A stretch of 64,000 nucleotides of DNA, from NCBI GenBank assembly GCA_021234155.1, contig JAJEKV010000260.1, forward strand, positions 248,001 to 312,000, written 5' to 3'. Below, piece by piece: positions 34,250-45,748 of the stretch. Each line of letters opens with the position of its first letter. Within the stretch, counting starts at the first letter, position 1. The notes beneath the pieces were generated by a model. It did no database searches. It saw only the letters and a list, made by a program, of their open reading frames with translations, and was not told where the DNA came from. Source of the DNA: Isoetes taiwanensis. Lineage: Eukaryota; Streptophyta; Lycopodiopsida; Isoetales; Isoetaceae. The position numbers and the translations under genes were made by a program.

Positions 34250-35755
34250 GATGCTTCAAACAAATTAGTTTCAAATAAATAGTGTCAAACAGAAAAGGAG
34301 ACTAAATTATATATGAGTGATAAACATTATACCTCATATCAATAAGATACTTTGTGAGTTGTGGTCATTGCACGCCACAATCCAGCTGAACTTAGGCCTA
34401 AAAATCCCATTACTGCAAATTCAAGAATATGTGGAAATTTTTAACAAGCTCATGCAAAAATCACGAGTAGCACCTATTGCAGCCCTTCAGCTCTAGTTTG
34501 GAACTTAACTATGCAAATGAAAATTGTATTTGCCAATACACTTCATCTACGAGATATTGCAATAGTTTTTGTTGCAATCCCAACACAAAGCTTTGCAGCT
34601 TCTTCCTAAAATCATTTGGGGCAGCTTGGTCGAAATTAGTTCACATGGTCAACTTGACAAATCTTGCACCTTGATGTCTTTTAAATCCTCAAAAGATAGA
34701 TCCATTTCAAATTAATTTCCTCCAGAATAAATGATCAATCTGCTAGAATAAATGGTCAATCTGCTATATTGTCTGCAAGCTTTCAAACCCAAACCCCTGG
34801 ATACCAAACTGTCTAGTAGGTTCCCTGCTTTTTTGCATTTTGTGAAAACAAGGAATCAAATGCTGGATAAGGAGGCTATTTCTGATACAACGCATGTGAA
34901 GTCTGTGACACCACTGCAAGGTAGAATGATTTTACAGGATTAAAAGCATGCATTGGCTACAGAGGGTAAGAAGGATTTTAGAGACACAGAATAAAGTTAG
35001 AATGGTAAATCTATAGAGCAATTCAGGGAATGCAACAAGAAGCCAAATGAGACATCCTTTATTCCATAATCCTCTTTGAAGTATAGAACGTCCTTGACCT
35101 CAGCAATTCTACGATTGAGTACAAAATGCAACTCTTATGTTAGAGCCCACTTGGACCTTCTTGATTGGCTAGGCTAGAATGTCTTGGTGATTCCCGAAGC
35201 CAACATGCAATATATACAGATCTAAAATACTGCCCAAACTACACATGCAACTATTGCTTAAATGCACCACTTCAATTAGAGCTGTAAATTCTAAAGCTAT
35301 CTAGTGCCAGCAAAAGTAATAAAAATGCATGCTCAAGTGTTGAGGAATTGGAAAGTGCATTCCTCAAGCACTTCTATGAAAACAACAAGTTTGCAGATGC
35401 TTCCATTCACATACCATCTTCCACAAACCCATCTATATGAATCATTTTTTAAATAATAAAACTAAACTAATATGAGCTTGGACAATCTACAAAACTGCAA
35501 AATTATGCATGGACTCACTATATCTTCTTTCAGAAGCTACTAACCTTGAAAGAGCAAGAGAGAAGAGGGCCACCACTCAATCTACTAGAAGGAACTTGGT
35601 AGATGCTGTGAAATATGTGATGCAATCAATCAATCTATATATCTGCACAGAAATATGTAACCAAAAATTGCAATTAACCAAAGAAACAAGGCCCTTAGAA
35701 GTACTATGCATGGAATGATTCTATCCCTCGATCTAGAATGCAATCATTTTTTTCC
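34250..35755. other. Spacer, no supported gene
   Basis: AT-rich sequence with only short frames and no domain signature. Confidence 0.4.
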
Positions 35756-35764
35756 TTAATGTAC

Positions 35765-37390
35765 AATTTCGTAAGAAGCGCATCCCACGCATCTCATCAG
35801 GAGATGCGTGGGAGGCAGTGATTAAGGGCTTGGAAAAGCACCTTTTTTGGTGGTCCACAGCGAAGCTTTCCATGGCGGGGACTTAATTGTTGTGGCTAAG
35901 TCGGTTTTAAGCAAGCACTCATGTGTATATGGCTTCGTTCATGTTGGCTCCACAGTCAAAGATACAACTTCTCGTCAGGGTTATCAGGAACTTCATCTGG
36001 GGGGGAACAGAGGAGGGTGCTGCTGTCAAGGTCAGTTGGAAAAAGTGCATGTTGCCAAAGCATTTTGGTGGCCTTGGAATGATTAATTTTCTTTTGCGCG
36101 AGCAAGGTGATGATTTCTAAGTTCATTTGGAGAATTTTGAATAATGTGGATGAGTCCCAGGGTTCCCGCCTTGTTTATCGGTCTTTGCAAATGTGCATTT
36201 CTTTTGGGGGTCTCGGTCTTTTAGGCCACTTTTCCCTGGCTCTGTTCTATCCCATCGACGGCATATCCTAATGCATCCCCATTTCTTAGAGGATTGCTAG
36301 TTGCATGGGAGATCAGTACAATCTACTGTTTCATTTTCACCATCTTGCACACTAGCATGACCGCAAGTTGTTGGTGGATTCCATTGGATGGTGGTCCTCT
36401 GTTTTGCTTGATCCACCCATTGGCCGAAGCGTCGATGGAGAGCGGCAGTGTGCATATGATATCCGATTGGTATAATAGTCAAAGCGATTCTTGTCGACAT
36501 GGGAGGAGTTTAGAGCTAAGTTCCTCCTTTTAAGGTGGGATCAAGCTATTTGGCAGAAGGTGTCTTCAATTCTTCCCCCAGTAGCACAAGTAGATGACTG
36601 CTAGCCGTGGGTAGTTCATGAGCATGTCAAAGCAGATAATTTAGTGAATTCCATGTACAAGGTCTTGCTTGATGCTGACGTCTTGCCTCCTTCGTCCAAG
36701 TGGCCTTTGGTCATTCCGTGGATCGTGAAGCGGTGTGGAAGTGGTTATGGGATAAACTACTCCATCCCAAAGTATCTATTTTATGGTGGCAAGTCACTCA
36801 TCGTTGTTCCGCAGCGTTAATATTATTCGGTGCATGATTTCGATCCAAAGGTGTCTGCACTTTGTCCCTTATGTGCGCAGAGGGACGAGACAATTGAGCA
36901 TTGCTTCTTGCTATGTAGACATGTCAGACATGCTTGGTTGTGGCTTCAAGGCCTCTTTCATTGCAATTTGAATAGCCAGCAGGTGTTATGAGCAGTTTAT
37001 CCAAGTAGTTGGGATAATTTGGCAAAAAGGGCCTTTCATTTGGCTTCTGCATGGATCATCTGGTCCATTTGGAAAAGAAGAAATCTTCTCATATTCAAAG
37101 GTCTTGCTTGTTCAGATGCACATGTCCTTCTTGATGCCCAACAACGAATTGTCAAAGCATTCAGGTGCTCATCAATTGCTAATGAGGTGAAGAGCCGTAT
37201 TTGGGAGCACTATCTTCAGATTCATACTTACTTATGAGTTCTTGCTTGCTCTTCATATTGTTTAGATGTTGTATTTAAGTGGGGTGGTTTTGCTCGGGTG
37301 GACATTCTCTCCACTGAGTTATTAGTCCCCATTATACTCTGTAACTTTCTCTGGATAATAAAGGCTCAAGTCCTTCAAAAAAGAAAAAAT
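35765..37390 (+). mobile_element. L1-type LINE, 3' third, decayed, with poly(A)
   Basis: Distinct from the (TTCTA)n LINEs. The end of the RT region shows VRVIRNFIWGG and WKKCMLPKHFGGLGMINF (about 35960-36095), the usual plant L1 motifs. Then a zf-RVT domain: WLWDKLLHPKVSILWWQ (about 36740), CPLCAQRDETIEHCFLLC and HAWLWL (about 36860-36945). The 3' end reads GATAATAAAGGCTCAAGTCC, then TTCAAAAAAG and an A-rich tail at about 37375-37390. Stops and frameshifts are frequent. Confidence 0.8.
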
Positions 37391-37394
37391 TCGT

Positions 37395-38785
37395 AAGAAG
37401 CAGTTAAAACTGAAAAATAGCACAAAAAATTAGTCTCAATCCTTTGCATATCCCTTAATCTGCAATTCAGTGCTGCCACGGATAGTGAGACCATAGAAGG
37501 TGCATGTAGACACATCTGAAAATAATAATGCTTGTTGTAGATCTTCCTAATTCCATGTTTCGAGGATGGATATGGCAAAATAATTAGATATGTCAGGCTA
37601 CAAGTAGGGGCCATCGAATTACATGCTTCAGTTAATATCATTCCTATAGATCACCTAGTCGTACATCCTGACTAGGACGTGGCTTTAAACTTGTCCGTTC
37701 ATCCTACTAGCTAGATTCATTAATTGATGTTGTTGACTAGCTACCATTTTCATGACAGCAGAACTATATAGAAGTATTACTAGTCCTAGTCTGAAGGCCT
37801 AAAATGTAGGAGCCCATTTCAAGGTTTGAATGGCTAATCTTGTGATAGAGGACCATGGAACAAATGTACTAACAACATTATTCAGCATCTTCTGCCAAAT
37901 TATCAAAAATTGAAATCTGCTAATTACCTTAAATTACCAGCCAAAACTGTGGAAGTATAACATGGTAGCAGCTGTACTCTCTGTACTCCTAAAATGCCAT
38001 AAGAGAACGTACAGAAATCTGTCCAGCAGAATGAGGGATCAAAATACTAGCCAACATTGCAAAAGAAGACGAACTTAAACTAAGCAGCAATTCAGCGCCA
38101 TGCAATTCATCAGAACCATGAACATGCTGTAGTTTAAGACTTTCTAAAACGCATGCCCTCTTGCTTAATTGATTAAGAAATTTATGATGAACCAAGGGGG
38201 AAAATGATGCGGCATTTTTATAGCACATGCATCCAGATAAAAAGTGCAAATATGAAACAGATAGGGATTGTAGAAACTCACAAGAGATATCACCGAATAG
38301 AGGGTCATGGACAGTGAATGCCATATAATATATGACTTTGTTTGGCATAAAGCCTTGTCCATGCATCTGATCAAAATGCTTAACAGACTTGTAAATATAA
38401 AATACCTTTTAACATGGACATATTTGAGCAATCTTGATAATCATTCCATGTTGACATGATGAAGCAAACTACATCATGGTTATTGTATGTTGATGTGGAT
38501 GCAGTTCATTCTCTATTATGGAAGTATCCTCTAGCAAAGCTAATTTCTTTGATGTTTTGGCAGTACAGAGTAAACTTATACAACATATCAGAAAATGCTT
38601 CTCTTACTTCTAACATAGCTTTCCAGTATACTTGGAGGTAAAACTGCAGGTGCAAAGAATATGATCAGTCTAACACGTGGTAGAACTTCTAAAAAATTTC
38701 CACAAAGCCCAAGGCAAGTAACAACTTGATGTCTTTTCTTAACAACAAGCAACACATCATTGTATGAAAAAAGACTGGAAGTTCG
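37395..38785. other. Spacer, no supported gene
   Basis: Short frames on both strands without recognisable domains. Nothing repeated that I can see. Confidence 0.4.
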
Positions 38786-38789
38786 CATT

Positions 38790-38997
38790 TGATGTTCTGG
38801 CGATTGAGAGTTGAAAGGAACCCAAGAGAGAGAATGCCAATATACTATCTAATACTCTTCTCTTATATTACGTGAATTCAAAAATGGTACAAAAGAGGAC
38901 ATAAGTCCCAAAATAAAAAGTCATGTCTCAAAAGACGTACAAAAGTATAAATACAGTATATTATGTATTCCTACCATGATCATGGTTTCTTACATTC
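38790..38997 (-). repeat. Possible short 3' LTR of the Ty3 element
   Basis: Just past the chromodomain stop the minus strand has purine-rich GAAGAGAA, then TGTAAGAAACC ... CCAGAACATCA, a TG...CA unit of about 208 bases. No second LTR is available to confirm it. Confidence 0.3.
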
Positions 38998-39023
38998 TCT
39001 TCGACTTAAAGAAGACAATGTCC

Positions 39024-40040
39024 TCATTGTCGAAGTCCCAAGTATTCTTTTAGAATCTCACGATAGTCAACGACAAAGGAAGACGATTCCCATGTTGCAT
39101 CTTTGATAGGCAAACTCTTCCATTGGACCAAGTATTCCAATACCGTTGTTCGACGGGTCAGAACTCTCTCTCTTGTATCCAAGATCTTAAGAAGTTCCAC
39201 TAGAACCTTATTGCCTTCAACAAACTGAGGTCGCGGTGCATCCTCAGGTTCCAACTGAGTTGTTTCACTTTCAATGAAAGGTTTCAAGAGTGAAACGTGA
39301 AATACTGGATGGATTTTCTTCCACGTGATGGGAAGCTTAAGTTCATAACTTACATCATTGAACTTGCGCAATATTTCATAAGGTCCAAAGTATCTTGCTT
39401 GTAACTTTGGATACTTCTTGTGCACGGAAGCATAACGGTGTGGTGCAATGTACACCAACACCTTCTCTCCCATCGAAAATTCTAAATGTCTTCGATGGCG
39501 ATCAGCAAACTTCTTTTGTTGGAGTTGTGCATGACTTAACTTATCTCTTACGGCAGTAATAATACCACCCATCTCCTCGACAACTTGATTAGCCATCTCT
39601 ACTCGAGAATTCGCCAACCAATTAGTAGGTGTCCGAGGAGTAAAGCCATATGCTGCATGGAAAGGAGTAACACATGTAGAAGCATGCAATGAGCTATTAT
39701 AGGCAAACTCTATTAGTGGAAGATAATCTTCCCACAATGTAGGTTTATTTGCAGTATAGCTTCGTAACATAGCTTCGAGAGTTCGATTAGTCCTTTCTGT
39801 TTGACCATCCGTTTTAGGATGATAAGATGAACTAAACTTAAGTTCGGTTCCAAGAGACTCAAATAAACTTGTCAAAAAATGATCAGTAAATTTAGAATCT
39901 CGATCGGACACAACCGACTTAGGGAGATCATGTAGCTTAAAAACATCTTTAATAAATAGTTGAGCTACCTGGCTGCCTGTAATGGCTTTCTTACATGGCA
40001 AAAAATATGCCAACTTAGTCAATCGGTCAACAATGACCAA
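39024..40040 (-). CDS. Integrase core plus chromodomain (Ty3 element), 338 codons open
   Basis: Longest intact part of the Ty3 element. It begins at IVDRLTKLAYFLP. D46 (SDRDSKF) and E82 (DGQTERTNR) are 35 residues apart, giving the DD35E spacing for the last two catalytic residues. The block that normally carries the first aspartate is not in this frame. A GPYEILRKFNDVSYELKLP segment and HPVFHVSLLKPF follow, then a C-terminal chromodomain (YLVQWKSLPIKDATWE). The chromodomain would bind modified histone tails and steer integration. The host element is otherwise broken, so function is unlikely. Confidence 0.85.
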   Translation of the reverse strand: MVIVDRLTKLAYFLPCKKAITGSQVAQLFIKDVFKLHDLPKSVVSDRDSKFTDHFLTSLFESLGTELKFSSSYHPKTDGQTERTNRTLEAMLRSYTANKPTLWEDYLPLIEFAYNSSLHASTCVTPFHAAYGFTPRTPTNWLANSRVEMANQVVEEMGGIITAVRDKLSHAQLQQKKFADRHRRHLEFSMGEKVLVYIAPHRYASVHKKYPKLQARYFGPYEILRKFNDVSYELKLPITWKKIHPVFHVSLLKPFIESETTQLEPEDAPRPQFVEGNKVLVELLKILDTRERVLTRRTTVLEYLVQWKSLPIKDATWESSSFVVDYREILKEYLGLRQ

Positions 40041-41496
40041 GATTGCATCATTCTTTCGTAATAGATATTGATTCTCATCTCTCCTTTGGGATATCTAATG
40101 GATGTAAGAGCTCAGCAGGACGGTGAGTATCAAGCTTCATGCGTTAACACACCAAACATCCTTGGACAAAACGTTCAATATCAGTTTTCATGCGTGGCCA
40201 ATAATACACAGCAGCCACATGTTCATAAGTCTTAGAGAGACCAGGATGTGCAACATATGGTTTCTCATGGGCTTCCCTAATTATAAGAGAACGAGATGGT
40301 TTACAATTAGGTACACATAAACGATTCTTAAAATAAAGAAGATTCCCTTGAAGAGAATAATCTTTATAGAGAGAAATCTCGGCTTGACTCTGTTCTTTCC
40401 TAGTCAAGCTAGAGAAAACCTGCTTAAATTCTTGATCATGCTTATAAAGTGATGGAAAATGGCTAGCAAAGTCGGTGGTTACCTTTGAAATTGCATTAGC
40501 ATGAGCTCTTCGACTTAGAGCATCCGCCACTACATTCTTACTTCCGGGAATGTAAATGATCTCAAAGAATTTTGGAAGTTGGCTATGAATGCGAGCCATC
40601 TTGCTTGTCGTTTATTCATAACGAGGTTGTGTAGAATAATAACGTAAAGCTTGATGGTCGATTTTAACACGTAAGTGAGCATTAATTAAGTAATGCTTCC
40701 ATTTACGAGAGCATAAATCATAGCGAAATTCTTTATCATAAGCGAGAATAATTAAACTAGACTAGAAAACTTGTGACTTTCATAAGCAATAACTTTTTTT
40801 CCTCTTGCATTATCTGACTCGATCCCAATCACTTGCATCCGTCACAACATCATAAGGCTTGTGAGGATCTGCGATGGTCAAAATAGGAGCCATTGTTAAT
40901 GCATTCTTAAGGTTCATAAAGCTTCGTTCAGCTTGTTGAGTCCATCGAAATGGAACATTCTTACGCAACAAATTAGTCAAAGGTGTTGCTTCCAGAGAGA
41001 AATTTTTAACAAACTTACAATAAAAACTTGCAAGACCAAAAAAGGATCTTACATCATGTTGGTTCTTTGGTACAGGCCATGTGCGTATTGCTATAACCTT
41101 CTGTGGATCAACTGAAATTCCCTGGGCAGAGATAAAATGTCCCAAGTATTCAGTGTGATCTCTAAAGAACTTTTCTTAGGATTAATAAAATATTCATGTT
41201 TTTGCAATAGGGTCAAAACAAAATTCCTCATGTTCTTCTAGGCTCTTAGAATACACAAGAATGTCATCGAGATACACAATAACACCCTTTTGCCTTAAAT
41301 GTGGCAGGAGCATTAGTTAAACCAAAAGGCATAACCATATACTCATAGTGACAAAAGTGTGTTCTAAAGGCCGTCTTATGTTCGTGACCTTCTTTAATCC
41401 TTATCTGATGATATCCGCTTTTCATATCAATTTTAGAAAAATATTTGCTACCTTGAAGACGATCTAAAAGATCATCAACACATGGCAGCGAGTATC

Positions 41497-41690
41497 GATT
41501 ATGACCTAGTGGTAAATATGGAGGGTTTGGGGGACATGGACCAGGGTTTGAATCCCCTCCACAACTAAGAAGTTTTAAAATGGGTGGGGGAATAAGGAGG
41601 GCCCAGATCGCGTCACATGGCGCATCCTCCACCGTTGATGGGGTTGGATTTACTCACCCATACGGACACTATTTCTTTCATTTAAGCCTT
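41497..41690 (+). mobile_element. tRNA-derived SINE inserted in the Ty3 RT
   Basis: Pol III promoter boxes are present with normal spacing: A box TGACCTAGTGG (41502-41512) and B box GGTTTGAATCC (41545-41555). Body AGGAGGGCCCAGATCGCGTC follows. It interrupts the Ty3 reverse transcriptase, whose minus-strand frame runs straight into antisense SINE sequence at about 41500. The 3' limit is uncertain because it merges into the dispersed repeat at 41.69 kb. Confidence 0.65.
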
Positions 41691-42300
41691 CAAGTTAGGA
41701 TGTTCTTAATAAAGGTTCTATTTGGACGAGCACAAATGAGGGGATGTTCTTAATAAAGGTTCTATTTGGACGAGCACGAATGAGGGTTTTTATTCGGTTT
41801 ATATTGTCAGTAAGTCATTAAATATTATATTCTATTCTACTTTTTAACTATGGATTCATGGATGGTTTAGAACTGACTTCTGATACCGTGTGATTGTAAA
41901 TACAATATGTACAGTTATTATAAAAGCGCTACAAAGTAACACTATTGGTTGATGTAGAAATGGATAAGGACGTTGTGGTACATGAGCTATAGCTGGGTCC
42001 ATGTAGAGATACCTCTTGTAAAGATGGGCATTTTGTTTTCAATTGTGACAGACTTATTATTTATTTTAGAGAGTTGAGAGGAAAAAATGGTGGCTATTGG
42101 ATGTAGACTTACTAATTTTAGAGAGTCACTTGCGGCCCGAGTTTTATAAGTTGAACTAAACTTTTGGTTTCACCCTGAGTTGAGCTGGCAATAGCCACTA
42201 AGCAGATGGATACGTTTTTATAATTTTCTAAGTTGAACTGGTTTCACCTGAGTTGAGCTGGCAATAGCCACACCAATGGATACCTTTTTATATTTTTTCA
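41690..42300. repeat. Dispersed repeat family, copy 2 (inverted to 8.86 kb)
   Basis: Matches 8862-9256 on the opposite strand, with two differences. A ~45-base unit (GGGATGTTCTTAATAAAGG, then TTCTATTTGGACGAGCAC) is tandemly duplicated at 41697-41779, and about 130 extra bases (41843-41970) are present. A second partial copy of its right end (GAGTTGAGCTGGCAATAGCC) follows at 42240-42300. Confidence 0.6.
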
Positions 42301-42498
42301 TTTCAAATCTATAACGTGAAATGGTAGGACAATGGTTTTTATCAAAACTACAACTACTAGTGATTTCTAAGTTTTTATGGGAGCTGAAAATCTAGGACGC
42401 ATGGATGGACCATTTTCTTGTTTGTATGTTGGGGGCCCAAATATCAAAGAAAATCCGGACCACAGAAGAAGGGCCTTTATGCAACCGCCATTAAGCAG

Positions 42499-42537
42499 GG
42501 CCGCCGGAGCACCAGCCGCTGCCCTCCTTTATTTATA
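42499..42537 (+). promoter_or_regulatory. Promoter cassette of CRCC gene 2
   Basis: GGCCGCCGGA (42499-42508), six bases, GCCGCT (42515-42520), then TTTATTTATA (42528-42537). This is the same order as upstream of CRCC gene 1. The ATG follows 43 bases after the TATA box. Confidence 0.55.
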
Positions 42538-42579
42538 CCCACCTCGCAAATCCACCACTCAATCCTTTCATCGATCAAA

Positions 42580-42883
42580 ATGGGCCGATTGGCAAGAGTT
42601 TTCGAAGATGCAACGAACAGATTGAAAAATAATCAGCAGAAAATGGCCCAGCTTTCTGCCTTCTACCAGACTCGAGAAGAATGCCGCTGTTGCTCCGCCC
42701 CCAATTCTCCTTCTTCTGTTTCTCTGCTCAAGGAACAGAGCACTACTGCTCTCACCGGATCTGACTGGTAAGTTTATTTTCCCTTTTCTGAGTACTTTGA
42801 ATTTGGTTAGCTTGTTTGTTTTCTCAGGAAATTCTCAGAATTTTTATTTTCTTAGGACTGTTATCGGCATCTTGGACAAATGA
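42580..42883 (+). CDS. CRCC small protein 2 (predicted two exons, 71 aa)
   Basis: Exon 1 is 42580-42767 (GTAAGT donor). Exon 2 is predicted at 42856-42883 after TATTTTCTTAG; the join keeps frame and reaches TGA. The N-terminus (MGRLARVFEDATNRLKNNQQ, then KMAQLSAFYQTREECRCC) aligns with CRCC protein 1 with one 4-residue gap; C35, C37 and C38 match. The C-terminal tail (TVIGILDK) differs from that of protein 1, so either exon 2 is wrong, the true exon lies further on, or this copy has lost its original tail. Function unknown; the promoter cassette is shared with its paralogue. Confidence 0.5.
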
Positions 42884-42889
42884 AAATCC

Positions 42890-43500
42890 CCAGCATCACG
42901 GGATTTTTCAACATCTGCTTTGTTGCAGAGCCTGGTTCCTCATCAGATTATTAAACAAGTGTTTGAGCCTCTATCTTAAATCCTGGAGGAACCATGCAGG
43001 AGCATCTTTAGTCTGCCCCGCTTTAGTATTTCCCTGTACATATTCGGAATGAGAAATCTCTACGGCGGTTTTTTCTCTCTCTTCAAGAAAAACTTATTTC
43101 ATGTTGAACAGTAAATGTGTATATTTTTTCCTCTCTTTCCTTTTCTTGGAAAAAAATAGATTTTTGTATTTTTATATGATAAAAAGTACATAGTACAATG
43201 CTTCAAATTTTCAAGAGGACTACTACAAGTGTAACCTCAACATCTTCATATTTCATGAATTGAAACTTATTCGATTGAGTCGCAGAGTAGCAAAAGAAGT
43301 AAGAGATAGATACCAGTAGCTAAAGGAACTTGATTCAAAATGTTGTGCCTGAGGTGCATAGCAGAGTGGTGCATTGTTAGGGTCCAAAAACAGTCAGCCT
43401 AATGCTAGCTAGAGTTCGCACAAGCCAAGATGCCAAACTCATCCTCTAAAGCCTGGTGCAAGATATGGCATATATAGAAATCCCCTAACTTGGCAATCTC
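42890..43500. other. Downstream of CRCC gene 2, no further gene
   Basis: Likely 3' UTR and spacer. A second plausible acceptor (GCTTTGTTGCAG, about 42937) would create a stop at once when joined to exon 1. Nothing else recognised. Confidence 0.4.
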
Positions 43501-43505
43501 CACTG

Positions 43506-43590
43506 AAAGGAAGGAAGGAAGGAAGTAAGTATATTTTAACGTTCACGGAGGCCAACTGGCCTATGAGACGGTCAATCTATGAGGGCCTCT
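43506..43590 (-). mobile_element. LINE tail-only copy, (TTCC)n
   Basis: GGAAGGAAGGAAGGAAG then TATATTTTAACGTTCACGG and AGGCCAACTGGCCT: on the minus strand this is the conserved terminal hairpin followed by a TTCC tail. Only the last ~80 bases of a LINE are present. Confidence 0.6.
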
Positions 43591-43599
43591 TTCACTTCC

Positions 43600-44300
43600 G
43601 TTATCACATCAAGAAGCCCATATATTCTTGATAAAATACACACAGCCATCTTGTAATCAGGGCCTGTACACCACTTTTGAAATACCACCAAGTTGCCACT
43701 GCAGAGATTCCACTTGATAACTACTAGTATAACAACTGCCACTGCTCCTATAAATCTTGAACACTTCTTAGTAGCTGCCATTTGATAAACAAACATATAA
43801 ACTTTGTATGGATGAAAACAAGGAGCCTTTTGGCAATTTCCATATTGAGGCAACATTATCCATTGTGGTAATCTCCTACTTTATTTTGCTTATTATTTTT
43901 TCTTTTCTTTTTTCTCTCTCAGGTTATTGAGGTTAGTCCCTCATCTTCGAAAATCTCTACTACTCCAACTTCTCACTCACTTTCCCTAAGTGCATTTAGC
44001 CCATTTAACTGGCCATCGTCGTCAATGGGAACCTTCTTTATTGCCGGATTCAGACCCTATTGAGCAGGAATTGGTTTTCTCTATGGCATCCCCCTTTTGT
44101 TAGCTCCACTTCTTTCCCATTTTAGTCTTCTCCTTCTTTTGCTACTTCTCTACCTTCTTCAGTTGTAGGCTCAGCCTCTCATTCTTTCATATCCCGCAGA
44201 TGGCTCCCCTTTTTTCCTCCATGCCCAATGCTTCTTCATCTTTTCAGATGCCCATTCCTTCGACTCCCGCAAACCCCGGCTATACCCAATTGGTTGCTCT
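43600..44300. other. Spacer, no supported gene
   Basis: A minus frame at 43572-43856 has no recognisable domain. A C/T-rich stretch at 44080-44270 is low complexity. Confidence 0.35.
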
Positions 44301-44308
44301 ACAATGAT

Positions 44309-44904
44309 CCGGTATAAATTTATACAGGCTTACTTATTTTTTGCCCTTCTTTTCTTAGGCTGAAGACTAATGTAAAAGGACATGGTGATGTACGCGCTTG
44401 GTTAGTTATTTCGAACACTTTCACATTGGATATTATAGCGCCGGCACCAAGAAAACCATGGTCCATTTCAACACACAAGAGAAAAAATCTCCAACTTGTA
44501 ATGCATTCCAATTTCCTGCTGTGCTATAGAAGTTAAGACCCACAACGTCAAGGTACATTGGTTTCCCACTATCAAATGCCTCAGAGGTTTATCAATAATT
44601 TGATACAGTGATTTTCCCGCCCAAGCGACTGGGTTCTTGATGCATTTTCTGGAACAAGCACCACAGCAGTTTGTGCCCTTAAGCAGAAGTGCAATGTGGT
44701 GCCAATTGATTTAGATGTAGACAGGATCAGTTTTATCAGAACTAGAATAAGTTTGTGCGAGTCTTCTCTTGATGAAAATGAAGAACTAGATGCTAAGAAC
44801 GATGCTGGTGACTGTAGACTAGGAAGATCCATCACTTCAGGTATAAATTTATGCAGATTATACCGACAGATTTTACTTCAACCTATCGGTATAAATTTAT
44901 ACCG
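44309..44904. repeat. Three copies of the palindrome GGTATAAATTTATACC
   Basis: Copies lie at 44311-44325, 44840-44853 (one change) and 44887-44904. The last is an 18-base perfect palindrome, CGGTATAAATTTATACCG. Their spacing would suit terminal and subterminal repeats of a small transposon, but no target duplication is visible. Confidence 0.5.
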
Positions 44905-44909
44905 AGGCT

Positions 44910-45690
44910 CCTGAGTATTTTTTATGTAAAACATTGTCTAAAAATTATTTATGACATATACCACATTCTATAGATCTCTATAGAAGGTCTTCTGTAACAA
45001 CTTTTTGTAACATTAATATAATCACTTGCTTCGTATGCTTAATTCTCTGTTAGTAATTTGAAATGTTTTCTTTTTCTGCATATCGGTGTGTTTTTGAGCA
45101 TGTGTCACATTTCATTTCCTTTTCTGCATAACAACATGTCTTCCTTCTTTTGCAACTGCTACCATGCTTGAAGAGCAACCTATAAGTTGTTGTACTAATT
45201 CCAGCAGAATCATATACTCTTTGAATTTTGTTTGCATCCATTTTAGAACTCACTTCGCTAAGAAGCATGTCCATAATAGATTTCTTTGAATCAAAATTCT
45301 CGGGTCAATTTAACATTGAAATGATCTCATCTTTTGTGGCAATGCTTCTCATAATGTTACCAACATTCTTCCTCATGCCCTTCTTTGCCTTACTTGATTG
45401 TAGCACCTGCTTTATAGCATAAATTCTTCTCCGAGCAGCCCCACAATTATGCTTCAATTGGCTTGAATTTCTTTACTTTTTCTCGCACCATTACAGTTCA
45501 AAGTTTCGAGCACTTACAATGAGGGAAATTAAAATTCAAACAATGCACTTCCATAGGAATTGGATCTCAAGTTCAAAATCGTGCATCTGTCTTGGAGAAA
45601 CCCAGGCATCCAAACTGATTAGGGTTGATCCAGACTAAAAAAAAAAAAGCTTTATTTATAAGCGCAAGAACTATCTACCTATGCCCAAGG
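44910..45690. other. Spacer, no supported gene
   Basis: Only short frames; a 12-A run at 45637-45648. Confidence 0.35.
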
Positions 45691-45696
45691 CAGATA

Positions 45697-45748
45697 AGAG
45701 AATAGAATAGATTTTTAGCGTCCACGGAGACCGACTGGCCTATGCCCA
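45697..45748 (-). mobile_element. LINE tail-only copy, (TTCTA)n
   Basis: AGAATAGAATAGATTTTTAG, then CGTCCACGGAGACC-GACT-GGCCTATGCCC: about 50 bases, consisting of only the terminal hairpin and tail of the LINE family on the minus strand. Confidence 0.6.

Larger units (their letters stand above)
38790..41500 (-). mobile_element. Ty3-type chromovirus retrotransposon, truncated and decayed
   Basis: Reading leftward: reverse transcriptase ([40 protein letters not shown]; about 41290-41500), the catalytic YLDD at 41274-41263, the connection/RNase H region (GHFISAQGISVDPQKVIAIR at 41145; FWGLASFY-like block), the end of RNase H (IIYIPGSKNVVADALSRRAH, about 40560), an H2C2 finger (HEKPYVAHPGLSKT ... 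CLVC, ends about 40145), integrase and a chromodomain. Frame breaks lie near 41200 and 40600-40810. Sequence between 40041 and 40143 is too short to hold the usual start of the integrase core, so a deletion is likely. The gag and protease regions are absent. Confidence 0.88.

Noticed and set aside
8862-42660. Three inverted pairs (8.9/42.0, 14.3/28.4 and 23.9/42.6 kb) as one large palindrome
   Set aside because: Their midpoints differ by many kilobases, so they are independent duplications.
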